Part shown: positions 24,983 to 34,069 of the stretch, piece after piece | How the letters are laid out: the number at the start of each line of letters is the position of its first letter | How positions within the stretch are numbered: the stretch's first letter is position 1 | Translations under genes and position numbers: made by a program | The notes under the pieces: model-generated | The model's database searches: none | Told to the model about the DNA's origin: nothing | The model's input: only the letters and a program-made list of their open reading frames with translations | NCBI GenBank assembly: GCA_947471365.1 | Contig: CANIWQ010000004.1 | Coordinates: 1 to 61,501 of the forward strand | Source of the DNA: Gemmatimonadota bacterium | GTDB lineage: Bacteria; Gemmatimonadota; Gemmatimonadetes; Gemmatimonadales; Gemmatimonadaceae | Reading direction: 5' to 3' | DNA length: 61,501 nt

Positions 24983-26008
24983 GTGGTCCATAACACCGAT
25001 ACCTCGGTTGTCACGATCGAGCGCTTCATTATTGAACAAGAAGCGCTTCATCCGCACGCCTCGGGCGACCTCTCCGGCATTCTCCGCGATCTCGCGCTGG
25101 CCGCAAAAATGATTGCCAGTAAAGTGCGGCGCGCCGGATTAGTCGATATCCTCGGCACCGCCGGATCGGAGAATGTGCAGGGGGAGATGCAGCAGAAGCT
25201 GGACCTCTTTGCCCACGAGACGATTTTCAAGGCGATGGACCACGGCGGGCGCTTGTGCGCCATGGCGTCGGAAGAAGTGGAACATCTCATTCCGATTCCC
25301 GAGCAGTTCAAACGCGGCAAGTACGTCCTGCTGTTCGATCCACTCGACGGCTCGTCGAACATCGATGTGAACGTCCCCGTGGGGACGATCTTCTCCGTGG
25401 TGCGTCGCGTCACCAAGGGCGACCATGGAACCATCGACGACATGTTGCAGCCGGGACGCAAGCAGGTGGCCGCTGGCTACGTCGTGTACGGGTCCAGCAC
25501 CATGTTCGTGTATACCACGGGGCAGGGTGTGCACGGCTTTACGTTGGATCCGTCGATTGGCGAATTTTTGCTCTCGCACCCCGACATGAAGATTCCGGCG
25601 CACGGGCGGTATCTGTCGGTGAATGACGCGTACGAGCAGCACTGGACCGAGCCGGTGCGCGCGCTGATGCGGCGCTACCGCGGGCTCGACGGCAAGCGCG
25701 ATGCCATGAATGTGCGTTACATCGGCTCGCTCGTTGCCGATTTCCATCGCAACCTCCTGGGCGGCGGCGTGTTCGCCTATCCGGTGAATGCCAAGAGCCC
25801 ATCCGGAAAGCTGCGCCTGCTCTATGAGTGCAATCCGCTCGCGCTGATCTGCGAGCAAGCGGGGGGCGCCGCCATTGACGGGGTGCACCGGCTGCTCGAC
25901 GTGAAGCCAACCGAGCTGCACCAACGGTCGCCTCTATATATAGGAAGCAAGGCGGATGTGGACATCGCGCTCCAGATGCTCGCCGGAACCACGAACCGCC
26001 ATACGTAG
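24983..26008 (+). CDS. fbp: Class I fructose-1,6-bisphosphatase
   Basis: 341 residues. Hydrolyses fructose 1,6-bisphosphate to fructose 6-phosphate in gluconeogenesis. The metal-binding signature [23 protein letters not shown] is intact, with [28 protein letters not shown] upstream and [42 protein letters not shown] downstream. GTG at 24983 is preceded by AGGAGA with a 7-base gap and gives the family-length N-terminus ([20 protein letters not shown]). A longer frame upstream runs into low-complexity sequence and is not used. Confidence 0.94.
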   Translation: MVHNTDTSVVTIERFIIEQEALHPHASGDLSGILRDLALAAKMIASKVRRAGLVDILGTAGSENVQGEMQQKLDLFAHETIFKAMDHGGRLCAMASEEVEHLIPIPEQFKRGKYVLLFDPLDGSSNIDVNVPVGTIFSVVRRVTKGDHGTIDDMLQPGRKQVAAGYVVYGSSTMFVYTTGQGVHGFTLDPSIGEFLLSHPDMKIPAHGRYLSVNDAYEQHWTEPVRALMRRYRGLDGKRDAMNVRYIGSLVADFHRNLLGGGVFAYPVNAKSPSGKLRLLYECNPLALICEQAGGAAIDGVHRLLDVKPTELHQRSPLYIGSKADVDIALQMLAGTTNRHT

Positions 26009-26034
26009 CATCTCCGGCGCATCCGCAGTACCCC

Positions 26035-26088
26035 GGCCCCTCTCAGGGGCCTAGATTCCGACCCGTAGGCGCGTCATTGCCTGCGGGT
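26035..26088 (+). terminator. Two stem-loops between fbp and the mutase gene
   Basis: GGCCCCT (26035-26041) pairs with AGGGGCC (26045-26051). ACCCGTAGGC (26061-26070) pairs with GCCTGCGGGT (26079-26088) with one wobble, and is followed by TGTCGTCTTTT. The second looks like an intrinsic terminator for fbp. Confidence 0.55.
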
Positions 26089-26110
26089 TGTCGTCTTTTC
26101 CCAGCGAGCC

Positions 26111-27685
26111 ATGTCCGAACCGGTCGTCTCTCCCGCGGGCATCCCGATTTCCGCGGTCTATCACCCGACGGATGCCGCCATAGATGTTCCCCGCGATCTG
26201 GGGGAGCCTGGTGATTTTCCGTTCACGCGCGGCGTGCAGCCCTCGATGTACCGTGGGCGACTGTGGACCATGCGCCAGTACGCGGGCTTTGGTACCGCCC
26301 AAGAAACCAATACGCGATTCAAACATCTGCTCGCCGCCGGCCAAACGGGGCTGAGCGTCGCTTTTGATCTTCCCACCCAAATGGGAATCGACAGCGACTC
26401 GCCGCGCGCGCAGGGTGAGGTGGGGCGCGTCGGGGTGGCCATCGATAGCGTGGACGACCTGCACACGCTCCTCGACGGCATTCCGCTCGAAAAAGTCTCC
26501 ACGAGTATGACCATCAATGCCACCGCGAGCACACTCTTGGCGATGTACGTGGTAGTCGCTGAGGAGCGAGGCATTAGCCGCGACAAACTGAGCGGCACCA
26601 TTCAGAACGACATTCTCAAAGAGTACGTGGCGCGCGGCACGTACGTATATCCGCCCGAGCCGAGTCTGAGCCTGATCGCCGAGACGTTCCGGTTCTGTGC
26701 CGCGGAGGTCCCCAACTGGAATCCCATCTCGATTAGCGGCTACCACATTCGGGAAGCCGGCGCGACCGCCGTGCAGGAACTCGCCTTCACCTTTGCCGAT
26801 GGCCTCGCGTACGTGGAACGGGCGATCGCCGCCGGCCTCGCCGTGGATGAGTTTGCGCCGCGGCTCTCGTTTTTCTTTGCGTGCCACAGCGATCTCTTTG
26901 AAGAAGTGGCGAAGTTCCGCGCGGCGCGCCGCATCTGGGCGCGCCTCATGCGCGAGCGATTCCACGCCAGCGACGCGAGTTGCAAGCTCCGCTTTCACAC
27001 GCAGACGGGCGGCGTGACGCTCACAGCCCAGCAGCCGCTCAACAACGTGGTGCGCGTGGCAGTGCAAACGCTCGCCGCCACACTCGGCGGCACGCAGTCG
27101 CTGCACACAAACGGCTACGACGAGGCGCTCGCGCTCCCGACCGCCGAAGCGGCCACGCTCGCGCTCCGCACGCAGCAAATCGTGGCGTATGAGAGCGGCA
27201 TTGCCAGTACGGTCGATCCGCTTGCCGGCTCCTACTATGTGGAGTCGCTCACCAACGAGGTCGAACGGCAAACGCTCGAGCTGCTCGCAAAGGTCGAGGA
27301 GCAGGGTGGCGCCGCCAAAGCCATTGAGTCCGGCTTTATGCAGGACGAAATCGGACGCAGCGCGTACGCACATCAACTCGCGGTGGAAGCTGGGAGCCGC
27401 GTGATTGTGGGCGTGAACAAGTTCGCCGATGGTCAGCTGCCGCCGATCATTCCTGCCCCGGACTATTCGAGGCTTGAGGCCGAGCAGGTTGCGCGTGTGC
27501 AGGGGGTGCGGGCCGGACGAAGCGCAGAGAGCGTGCGGGTGGCGCTTGAGGCGTTGGAGTACGCGGTGACCCGGTCGGAGACCCTGCTGATGCCGCTAAT
27601 CATCTCGGCCGTGCGCGCCCGCGCGACGGTAGGGGAGATCAGCGACACACTTGAGCGGAGCTGGGGCAGGTATCGGCCGGCGTGA
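26111..27685 (+). CDS. Methylmalonyl-CoA mutase large subunit, stand-alone catalytic domain
   Basis: 524 residues, the substrate-binding TIM barrel only. Signatures are [89 protein letters not shown] and [25 protein letters not shown]. It rearranges (R)-methylmalonyl-CoA and succinyl-CoA with adenosylcobalamin. The B12-binding domain is missing, as in archaeal and some bacterial systems where it is a separate small protein; that gene is not in the window. Tyr in RQYAGF and Arg in ARGTYVYPP fit methylmalonyl rather than isobutyryl substrates, judged from memory of the family. Confidence 0.85.
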   Translation: MSEPVVSPAGIPISAVYHPTDAAIDVPRDLGEPGDFPFTRGVQPSMYRGRLWTMRQYAGFGTAQETNTRFKHLLAAGQTGLSVAFDLPTQMGIDSDSPRAQGEVGRVGVAIDSVDDLHTLLDGIPLEKVSTSMTINATASTLLAMYVVVAEERGISRDKLSGTIQNDILKEYVARGTYVYPPEPSLSLIAETFRFCAAEVPNWNPISISGYHIREAGATAVQELAFTFADGLAYVERAIAAGLAVDEFAPRLSFFFACHSDLFEEVAKFRAARRIWARLMRERFHASDASCKLRFHTQTGGVTLTAQQPLNNVVRVAVQTLAATLGGTQSLHTNGYDEALALPTAEAATLALRTQQIVAYESGIASTVDPLAGSYYVESLTNEVERQTLELLAKVEEQGGAAKAIESGFMQDEIGRSAYAHQLAVEAGSRVIVGVNKFADGQLPPIIPAPDYSRLEAEQVARVQGVRAGRSAESVRVALEALEYAVTRSETLLMPLIISAVRARATVGEISDTLERSWGRYRPA

Positions 27686-27742
27686 GGGAAATCCGGCTGG
27701 TTTCGGTCCAAAATCCCTGCCGCCGCGATTGAACCAACTCGT

Positions 27743-27784
27743 TTGAAGGGTTAGATTTAACAGGCTACGCCCTGACCCCTTCAA
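27743..27784. promoter_or_regulatory. Inverted repeat immediately before the FmdB-family gene
   Basis: TTGAAGGG (27743-27750) pairs with CCCTTCAA (27777-27784), five bases before the ATG at 27790. There is no Shine-Dalgarno between the stem and the start. The stem could control initiation, or the gene may be read from a near-leaderless message. A TTGAAG with 17-base spacing to TACGCC is a weak promoter candidate. Confidence 0.4.
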
Positions 27785-27789
27785 GCCGA

Positions 27790-28188
27790 ATGCCAACCTA
27801 CGAGTATCGCTGCCCAGATGGCCACGATTTCGACAAACTGATCCTCAAGATCAGCATGTCGCAGGCCACGTTGCCCTGTCCGGTTTGCGGCAAAACCGCC
27901 GAACGTCGCATTTCGGCGGGCGGCGGATTGCTGTTCAAGGGATCCGGCTTCTATATCACGGATTACGGCAAGGACGGAAAGAAGGATCAGCGCACGGCGT
28001 CTGACATGGCGTCCAAGGACTCGCCGTCTACTTCGACTTCCGCGCAACCGTCGTCAGATTCGAGTGCGTCATCCTCCTCGAGTCCTTCAGCCGCTCCGGC
28101 TGCGCCGGCTTCCACGCCAGCTTCTGCGCCGGCGCCCGCTCCCCCAAAGCCATCAAAGCCGTCGAAGCCATCCGGCGGTTCTGAATGA
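27790..28188 (+). CDS. FmdB-family zinc-ribbon protein with a Pro/Ser tail
   Basis: 132 residues. The N-terminal 40 residues are an FmdB zinc ribbon: MPTYEYRCPDGHDFD with a Cys/His knuckle and LPCPVCGKTAERRIS as the second. GGLLFKGSGFYITDYGK follows, which is the usual continuation. From about residue 75 the protein is a low-complexity Ser, Pro, Ala, Lys tail. FmdB proteins are putative regulators first linked to formamidase genes, but the role here is unknown. The stop overlaps the argS start (ATGA), so it is expressed with argS. Confidence 0.85.
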   Translation: MPTYEYRCPDGHDFDKLILKISMSQATLPCPVCGKTAERRISAGGGLLFKGSGFYITDYGKDGKKDQRTASDMASKDSPSTSTSAQPSSDSSASSSSSPSAAPAAPASTPASAPAPAPPKPSKPSKPSGGSE

Positions 28189-29864
28189 ACGGCTCCACCG
28201 CATTACGCGACGAGCTGACCCGTGCGGCGCGCTCGATCGGCGCGCCAGACGATGTCGTGGTCGTCATCGAACGTCCGCGTGATCCGTCGCACGGCGACTG
28301 GGCCACCAATGTGGCCATGACACTCGCCAAGTCGCTCAAGCAGAAGCCGGCGGACATTGCCACGTCGCTCGTTGCGGCGTTGAACCTCGCGGATGCGGGC
28401 GTGGCCGAGGTGAGCATCGCTGGGCCTGGCTTCATTAACTTTCGCATCGCCTCTGGCTCGCTGGCGTCGTCGCTCGCGACCATTCTGACGCAGGGCGCGA
28501 AATACGGCCACGCGAACTCCAAACAAAACGCGCCGGTCAACATTGAGTTCGTCTCGGCGAATCCCACAGGTCCGCTCCATGTGGGGCACGGTCGTCAGGC
28601 CGCGCTCGGCGACGCGATTGCGGCGCTGCTCACGGCCGAAGGGTGGAACGTCACGCGCGAGTTCTATTACAACGACGGTGGCGTGCAGATTCAGCGGCTC
28701 ACCGAGAGCGTGTTTTTGCGCGCGGTGGAACGCGAACTGCCGGAAGATGCCTACCACGGCACCTACATCACGGAGATGGCGGGGGAGTACCTCACCGCGA
28801 AGGCCGCGCAGTGGGGCATTGATGTGCCGGCGGCGCGGGCCCGACTCGCGGCCTCGTGGGACGCCGATCTCGACCTGCGCGATGACGTTCGCAAGTTTTC
28901 CGTGGCGTATCTGCGCGGCGAGCAGGATCTCGATCTCAAGGCATTCGGCGTCACCTTCGACGTGCATTACCTCGAGTCGTCGCTCTACTCCGACGGCAAG
29001 GTGGAGGAAACGGTTGCCGCGCTCAATAAGGCGGGGCACACGTTTGAGCAGGACGACGCGCTCTTTTTGCGCACCACGGATTTTGGTGACGACAAAGACC
29101 GCGTGATGCGCAAGCGCGACGGCACCTATACGTATTTCCTGCCCGACGTCGCCTACCACGTGGTGAAGTGGCAGCGCGGCTTTCAGCGCGCCATCAATGT
29201 GCAGGGCGCCGATCATCACAGCACCGTGACGCGCGTGCGCGCCGGATTGCAGGCGCTGGAGATCGGCATTCCCAAGGGCTATCCGGAATACGTGCTGCAC
29301 CAGATGGTGACGGTGATGAAGGGCGGCGAGGAAGTGAAGATTTCCAAACGCGCCGGCAGCTATGTCACCGTTCGTGATTTGATTGACGAAGTGGGGCGCG
29401 ATGCTGTGCGCTATTTCTTCCTGATGCGAAAGGGCGATAGTCAGCTCGTCTTTGATGTGGACCTCGCGCGCTCTCAGTCGGAAGACAATCCGGTGTATTA
29501 CATCCAGATGGCGCATGCTCGCCTCAGCGGCATTTTCCGCGTGGGTGAAATCGACGCGGCGACGGTTACCGGTGAAGGCGTGCAGTGGGATTGTCTCGCG
29601 GAGCCGGAAGAGCGCGAGCTCATCAAGGCGTTGCTCGACTGGCCCCGTCTGTTGGCGGGCGCGGCCGACTCGCTTGAGCCGCATCGCGTGGCGGCCTACC
29701 TGCTTGAGATCACGCGTCTCATCCACACCTGGTACCATAAGCACCACGTGCTGGGCGAACCGGAGCACATCACCAAGGCGCGGCTCGTGCTGGCCAAGGC
29801 CGCGCGCATTGTGTTGCAGAATGGGTTAGCCGTGCTCGGCCTCTCGGCGCCGGAGCGGATGTAG
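28185..29864 (+). CDS. argS: Arginine--tRNA ligase
   Basis: 559 residues, class I. An N-terminal Add1 domain (about 1-110) precedes the HIGH-type motif at H132-H135 in NPTGPLHVGHGRQAALGDAI. The KMSK-equivalent region is GGEEVKISKRAGSYVTVRDLIDEVG. The C-terminal DALR anticodon-binding domain (MAHARLSGIFRVGE onward, ending VLGLSAPERM) is complete. It charges tRNA-Arg. The ATG overlaps the previous stop. A palindrome of 7-base units follows the stop at 29899-29932. Confidence 0.95.
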   Translation: MNGSTALRDELTRAARSIGAPDDVVVVIERPRDPSHGDWATNVAMTLAKSLKQKPADIATSLVAALNLADAGVAEVSIAGPGFINFRIASGSLASSLATILTQGAKYGHANSKQNAPVNIEFVSANPTGPLHVGHGRQAALGDAIAALLTAEGWNVTREFYYNDGGVQIQRLTESVFLRAVERELPEDAYHGTYITEMAGEYLTAKAAQWGIDVPAARARLAASWDADLDLRDDVRKFSVAYLRGEQDLDLKAFGVTFDVHYLESSLYSDGKVEETVAALNKAGHTFEQDDALFLRTTDFGDDKDRVMRKRDGTYTYFLPDVAYHVVKWQRGFQRAINVQGADHHSTVTRVRAGLQALEIGIPKGYPEYVLHQMVTVMKGGEEVKISKRAGSYVTVRDLIDEVGRDAVRYFFLMRKGDSQLVFDVDLARSQSEDNPVYYIQMAHARLSGIFRVGEIDAATVTGEGVQWDCLAEPEERELIKALLDWPRLLAGAADSLEPHRVAAYLLEITRLIHTWYHKHHVLGEPEHITKARLVLAKAARIVLQNGLAVLGLSAPERM

Positions 29865-29898
29865 CAGCTGCTGGAGTGGAGGTTGTCCGTCGGTATCA

Positions 29899-29932
29899 GT
29901 TCACCGTGAACGGTTAACGGTTAACCGTGAAC
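29899..29932. repeat. Heptamer-built element downstream of argS
   Basis: Four consecutive 7-base units: CGTGAAC (29905), GGTTAAC (29912), GGTTAAC (29919) and CGTGAAC (29926). GTTCAC-C-GTGAAC (29899-29911) is a perfect dyad, and ACGGTTAA pairs with TTAACCGT around a CGG loop. The 7-base period and AACGG core are shared with the asnS element at 3910-3965. Confidence 0.75.
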
Positions 29933-29964
29933 GTCTTCTGCATTTCAACTCGAGCCATCCCGCC

Positions 29965-30882
29965 ATGTCAGTGCTCGTCGTTGGTTCCGTCGCCCTGGAC
30001 TCCGTCGAAACCCCGTTCGGCAAAGCCGACGAGGTGCTCGGTGGCAGCGCTACCTACTTCTCCGCCAGCGCGAGCCACCAGACGAAGGTGCAACTCGTCG
30101 GCGTGGTCGGTGCCGACTACCCGGTAGACAAACTGCAGGCGCTTGCTGAGCGCGGGGTGGATTTGTCGGGGCTTGAGCACGCGGAGGGGGAGAGTTTTCG
30201 GTGGCGCGGTCGCTACCGCCACGATCTGAACTCTGCGGAAACGCTTGAGACGCGCCTTGGCGTGTTCTCGCACTTCCGGCCGAAGATTCCGGCCGCCTTC
30301 AAGAGCGCGGAATTTGTGTTCCTCGGCAATATCGACCCGCGGTTGCAGCTCGAAGTCTTGAAGCAGGTGGACAAGCCACGCCTCGTGGCCTGCGACACGA
30401 TGAACTTCTGGATTGAGTCGCGCCGCGACGATCTGATTGAGTTGCTCAAGCACGTGGATCTCATCACGCTCAACGATGGTGAGGCGCGCCAACTCACGGA
30501 GCGTGCGAATCTCGTACAGGCCGCGCGCTGGATTCTCGAACGCGGCCCCAAGACGGTGGTGATCAAGAAGGGCGAGCACGGCGCCTTCATGTTCACCTCC
30601 AGCAGCGTGTTCTTTGCGCCAGCGTATCCGTTGGAATCGGTGTTTGATCCCACGGGCGCGGGCGATTCATTTGCGGGTGGTTTCATTGGGTATTTGGCGC
30701 GGACCGGCGATCTCTCCGATGCGAGCTTGCGTCGCGCCGTGATTCACGGCTCAGCCATGGGTTCGTTCGTCGTTGAGGGGTTCTCCATTACGCGGCTCCT
30801 CGAAATCAATCGCGCCGACATTGCGCGACGCGTCGCCGAGTTCCATGAGCTGGTCGCCTTCGACAAATCGCTCGACTCGTGA
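29965..30882 (+). CDS. PfkB-family sugar/nucleoside kinase
   Basis: 305 residues, ribokinase fold. The N-terminal MSVLVVGSVALDSVETPFG and GGSATYFSASASHQTKVQLVGVVGADYP are the substrate side; the C-terminal signature DPTGAGDSFAGGFIGYLA holds the catalytic Asp and anion hole. It transfers phosphate from ATP to a sugar or nucleoside hydroxyl. Its overlap with purM (GTGA) suggests a purine link such as an adenosine or inosine kinase, but the sequence alone does not fix the substrate. It is the first of seventeen closely packed genes. Confidence 0.85.
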   Translation: MSVLVVGSVALDSVETPFGKADEVLGGSATYFSASASHQTKVQLVGVVGADYPVDKLQALAERGVDLSGLEHAEGESFRWRGRYRHDLNSAETLETRLGVFSHFRPKIPAAFKSAEFVFLGNIDPRLQLEVLKQVDKPRLVACDTMNFWIESRRDDLIELLKHVDLITLNDGEARQLTERANLVQAARWILERGPKTVVIKKGEHGAFMFTSSSVFFAPAYPLESVFDPTGAGDSFAGGFIGYLARTGDLSDASLRRAVIHGSAMGSFVVEGFSITRLLEINRADIARRVAEFHELVAFDKSLDS

Positions 30883-31922
30883 ACGCCAAGACGCCACTCG
30901 ACTATCGTAGCGCCGGCGTCGACATCGACGCGGCCAACGACAGCAAGGCGCGCATCAAGCGCCATGTCGAAAGCACCTTTACGGCTGGCGCGCGCGGCGC
31001 CTTTGGTGGTTTCGGCGGATTATTTCGCATGCCGAGTGAGGCGAAGAACGCACTGCTCGTCTCAAGCGCCGATGGCGTGGGCACCAAGATCAAGGTGGCG
31101 ATCGACGCGGACCGCCACGACACGGTGGGGCACGATCTCGTGAACCACTGTGTAAATGACATTTTGGTGCAGGGTGCGGTGCCGCTGTTCTTTCTCGATT
31201 ATGTGGCATTCGGCAAGCTGGTGCCAAGTACCGTTGAAGCGATTGTGGCTGGCGTGGCCGCGGGTTGCCGTGAGAATGGCTGCTCGCTGATGGGTGGGGA
31301 AACGGCCGAGATGCCCGGGCTCTACACGCCGCCGGATTACGACTTAGCTGGATTTATTGTCGGCTGGGTGGAAGAAGATCGCGTGCTGACCTCGGCGAAC
31401 GTGCGCGAGGGCGACGTCCTCGTCGGCCTCGCCAGTTCGGGGTTGCACACGAATGGCTATTCGCTTGCCCGTCGGATTGTGGCGGAGCGCATGGGGCTCA
31501 CGCCGCACGACGCGTGGCCTGGAACGAATCAGTCGGTGGCCGACGTGCTACTCGCGGTGCATCGTTCCTATCTCAATGTGATGAAGCCGCTCCTCGGCGG
31601 CGTGCACGCGATGGCGCACATCACGGGTGGCGGACTTCTTGAGAATCTTGATCGCGCGCTACCGCCGACGATGGACGCGGTGGTGGATCTCGGTTCGTGG
31701 GAGGTGCCGTCGTTGTTCCGCACATTGCAGGACGCCGGTGGCGTGGCGCGTGACGAAATGTTCCGCGCGTTCAATATGGGCATTGGGCTCGTGGTGATTA
31801 CGGATGCGGCTGGCGCGGATGCGGTGATCGCCGGCGCGGCGGCGCAGCAGGTGCAGGCGTGGCGCCTTGGACATGTGGCCAAGGGCACGGGACAGGTCAT
31901 TCTCAGCGGAGGAACTGCATGA
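30879..31922 (+). CDS. purM: Phosphoribosylformylglycinamidine cyclo-ligase
   Basis: 347 residues. AIR synthetase, the fifth step of purine synthesis: FGAM plus ATP gives aminoimidazole ribonucleotide. Family blocks include DYRSAGVDIDAAND, GGFGGLFRMP, LLVSSADGVGTKIKVAI, HDLVNHCVNDILVQGAVPLFFLDY, GCSLMGGETAEMPG and AHITGGGLLENLDRALP. The GTG start overlaps the kinase stop and the stop overlaps the next start, preceded by GGAGGA inside purM. Confidence 0.95.
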   Translation: MNAKTPLDYRSAGVDIDAANDSKARIKRHVESTFTAGARGAFGGFGGLFRMPSEAKNALLVSSADGVGTKIKVAIDADRHDTVGHDLVNHCVNDILVQGAVPLFFLDYVAFGKLVPSTVEAIVAGVAAGCRENGCSLMGGETAEMPGLYTPPDYDLAGFIVGWVEEDRVLTSANVREGDVLVGLASSGLHTNGYSLARRIVAERMGLTPHDAWPGTNQSVADVLLAVHRSYLNVMKPLLGGVHAMAHITGGGLLENLDRALPPTMDAVVDLGSWEVPSLFRTLQDAGGVARDEMFRAFNMGIGLVVITDAAGADAVIAGAAAQQVQAWRLGHVAKGTGQVILSGGTA

Positions 31923-32908
31923 TCACGCATCGTGTGTTGGCATTGGGCGCCATGGTGTTGCTCACCGCGCCGTTGGCGCGCGCGCAGAACTGCAGTGGGT
32001 CACCGGAGGCGAAGGATGCCTGCCGCAAGACCGCCGATCTCGTGACGTTTCTGTCGCCGCAACTGGCGGGCGCGCTCGCCGGCGGCAATCACACGCTCGG
32101 TCAGGGCGGAGCCACTGGCGGCTTCCCGCATTTTTCGGTGGATGTGCGCGCCACGATCATTAGCGGGAGCATGCCCAAGCTCGACGGAGTGGGATTCAAT
32201 ACGTCGACGGAGGTTGAATCGAAGTTCACTTCGGCGAGCCAAATGATCCCCGGCCTCGTGGCCGACGCTTCCATTGGCGTGTGGGAAGGCCTCTCGCTCG
32301 GCGTGACGCACGTTGGCGCCGTGGACGCGCTCATCAGCGCCACCTATTTGCAGAACTTCAATGGCGGCGATGTCAGCGCCAAGCTCTCTGGTGGCGGCAT
32401 CAAGCTCGGCTACGGGATTCGGTTGGGGCTGTTGGAAGAGTCGCTGCTCACGCCCGGTGTGGCCGTGAGTTACCTCACGCGCGAACTGCCGACGATCAGC
32501 ATCACGGGCAATGTCGTCGCCGCGGGAAGCAAGCCCGGTGGCACGATCGCAATCAACGACTATTCCATCAAGACGTCCGGCTGGCGCCTCACGGCGTCGA
32601 AAAATCTCCTGATCTTCAACGTCAACGCTGGCATCGGCCAGGATAAGTACGACGCCACGGCCAACATCGCGACCACCGTGGTGGCGCCGGCTCCGATTGG
32701 CACGAAGAGCTCAACGGGGTCGTCCATCGTGTCGATGAATCGTACGAACATGTTCGTCGGACTGAGCCTCAACCTGCTGGTCGCTCAGCTTGTCGCCGAA
32801 GCCGGTCAGAGCACGGGTGGAACCCTCCCGACGTTGACGAACAACTTTGGATCGGATCCTGCCAAGGCCCGTCCGTACTTCTCGGCGGGTGTCCGGGTCG
32901 GCTTCTGA
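31919..32908 (+). CDS. Exported protein of unknown function, probable outer-membrane barrel
   Basis: 329 residues. A clean signal peptide (about 1-22, ending PLARAQN) precedes a Cys pair (NCSGSPEAKDAC) and Gly-rich amphipathic strands: ASIGVWEGLSLGVTHVGAVDALI, GGGIKLGYGIRLGLLEE, KNLLIFNVNAGIGQDKYDA, NMFVGLSLNLLVAQLVAEAG and a terminal RPYFSAGVRVGF whose last Phe fits a BAM recognition end. ATG at 31919 overlaps the purM stop and has a strong GGAGGA. I do not recognise a named family. Its place between purM and ribD gives no hint of function. Confidence 0.6.
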   Translation: MITHRVLALGAMVLLTAPLARAQNCSGSPEAKDACRKTADLVTFLSPQLAGALAGGNHTLGQGGATGGFPHFSVDVRATIISGSMPKLDGVGFNTSTEVESKFTSASQMIPGLVADASIGVWEGLSLGVTHVGAVDALISATYLQNFNGGDVSAKLSGGGIKLGYGIRLGLLEESLLTPGVAVSYLTRELPTISITGNVVAAGSKPGGTIAINDYSIKTSGWRLTASKNLLIFNVNAGIGQDKYDATANIATTVVAPAPIGTKSSTGSSIVSMNRTNMFVGLSLNLLVAQLVAEAGQSTGGTLPTLTNNFGSDPAKARPYFSAGVRVGF

Positions 32909-32912
32909 GCCG

Positions 32913-34031
32913 GTGAGCCCTTCCTCGGCCACGCCAGAGCGCGGTGCGCGTAGCGAGCGCGCTTGGATGCGGCGCGCGCTCGCGCTGGCGCGCCGCGGGT
33001 GGGGGCAGACGGCGCCGAACCCCATGGTCGGCGCCGTGCTCGTCAAGGACGGGGTGGTGGTAGGCGAAGGATTCCACGCCAAATTCGGCGCGCCGCACGC
33101 CGAAGCGATGGCGTTAGCGGTAGCCGGTGACCTCGCGCGTGGCGCCACGGCATACCTCACGCTCGAACCGTGCGCGCATGAGGGGAAAACGCCCCCCTGC
33201 GCCGACGCGCTGATTGCCGCAGGGGTATCGCGCGTGGTGGTGGCGGTGGCAGATCCCAACCCCGTGGCACAGGGGGGCGCCAAGCGGCTGCTCGCGGCGG
33301 GGATTGCGGTGGAGTTTGGCTTTGAGGCGGAAGAGGCCCTCGAACTGAACGCCCCCTTCTTTTTTGCGGCCGCCAACCCGCCGCGCCCTTGGATCACCCT
33401 CAAGCTCGCCGTCTCCGTTGACGGAGCCATTGCCAGCGCCTCACGCGAGCCACGATGGCTCACCGGAGAGGCCGCTCGGCACTATGTGCACCGGCTCAGG
33501 GCCGTGCACGACGCGGTCGCCGTCGGGGTGGGGACCGCCCTCGCCGATGACCCCAATCTCAACGTGCGCCACGGCCGCCGTCCAAGAGTCGCGCCACTCC
33601 GTGTGGTATTCGACCGCACGGCGCGTTTGCCAGCCGACTCACAACTCGCACGCACGGCGCGGCGGAGCCCGACGCTGGTCGTGGCCGAACAGCCTGAGGC
33701 CGGGCCGGTGACGGCTTTGGAGCAACGCGGGGTTGTCGTGCTGACGACGTCCGGGCTGGCGGACGCCCTGCGCGCTCTGGTCGAGCGGGGGGTTCGGTCG
33801 ATGTTCGTGGAGGGTGGGGCCCAGCTCGCCCAATCATTATTGGCCGCCGGAGTGGTTGATCGCCTGATTATCTTTCAGGCGCCGGTTTTGCTCGGTCCGG
33901 GGGCCTTGGCGGCCTTTGTCGAAGCACCATCGGTCGATCGATTCCGTGTGGTCGAACGCCGCGAGTTCGGCGACGACCTCATGGCGGTGTACGCGCTCAA
34001 CGAACTGCCCAGCGTGGCAGCACCGACGTAA
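32913..34031 (+). CDS. ribD: Bifunctional riboflavin deaminase/reductase RibD
   Basis: 372 residues. The N-terminal deaminase (about 15-160) has the zinc signature HAEAMAL and EPCAHEGKTPPCADALI. The C-terminal reductase (from about 165) begins RPWITLKLAVSVDGAIASASREPRWLTG and ends with the MFVEGGAQLAQSLL and DRLIIFQAPVLLG blocks. It carries out steps two and three of riboflavin synthesis. GTG at 32913, four bases after the previous stop, is chosen; no ATG gives the right length. It is followed by ribE, ribBA and ribH in pathway order. No FMN riboswitch is seen ahead of it. Confidence 0.93.
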   Translation: MSPSSATPERGARSERAWMRRALALARRGWGQTAPNPMVGAVLVKDGVVVGEGFHAKFGAPHAEAMALAVAGDLARGATAYLTLEPCAHEGKTPPCADALIAAGVSRVVVAVADPNPVAQGGAKRLLAAGIAVEFGFEAEEALELNAPFFFAAANPPRPWITLKLAVSVDGAIASASREPRWLTGEAARHYVHRLRAVHDAVAVGVGTALADDPNLNVRHGRRPRVAPLRVVFDRTARLPADSQLARTARRSPTLVVAEQPEAGPVTALEQRGVVVLTTSGLADALRALVERGVRSMFVEGGAQLAQSLLAAGVVDRLIIFQAPVLLGPGALAAFVEAPSVDRFRVVERREFGDDLMAVYALNELPSVAAPT

Positions 34032-34069
34032 CCGCTCACCGTCCTGTTTTCCGCTCACCCGCTTTTTGA

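Noticed and set aside
26051-27376. 441-codon - strand frame opposite the mutase
   Set aside because: The + strand frame matches the mutase family over its full length; the antisense product shows no recognisable motif.
34032-34069. Third member of the heptamer repeat family in the ribD-ribE gap
   Set aside because: It has a CCGCTCACC direct repeat but no consistent 7-base period and no dyad.
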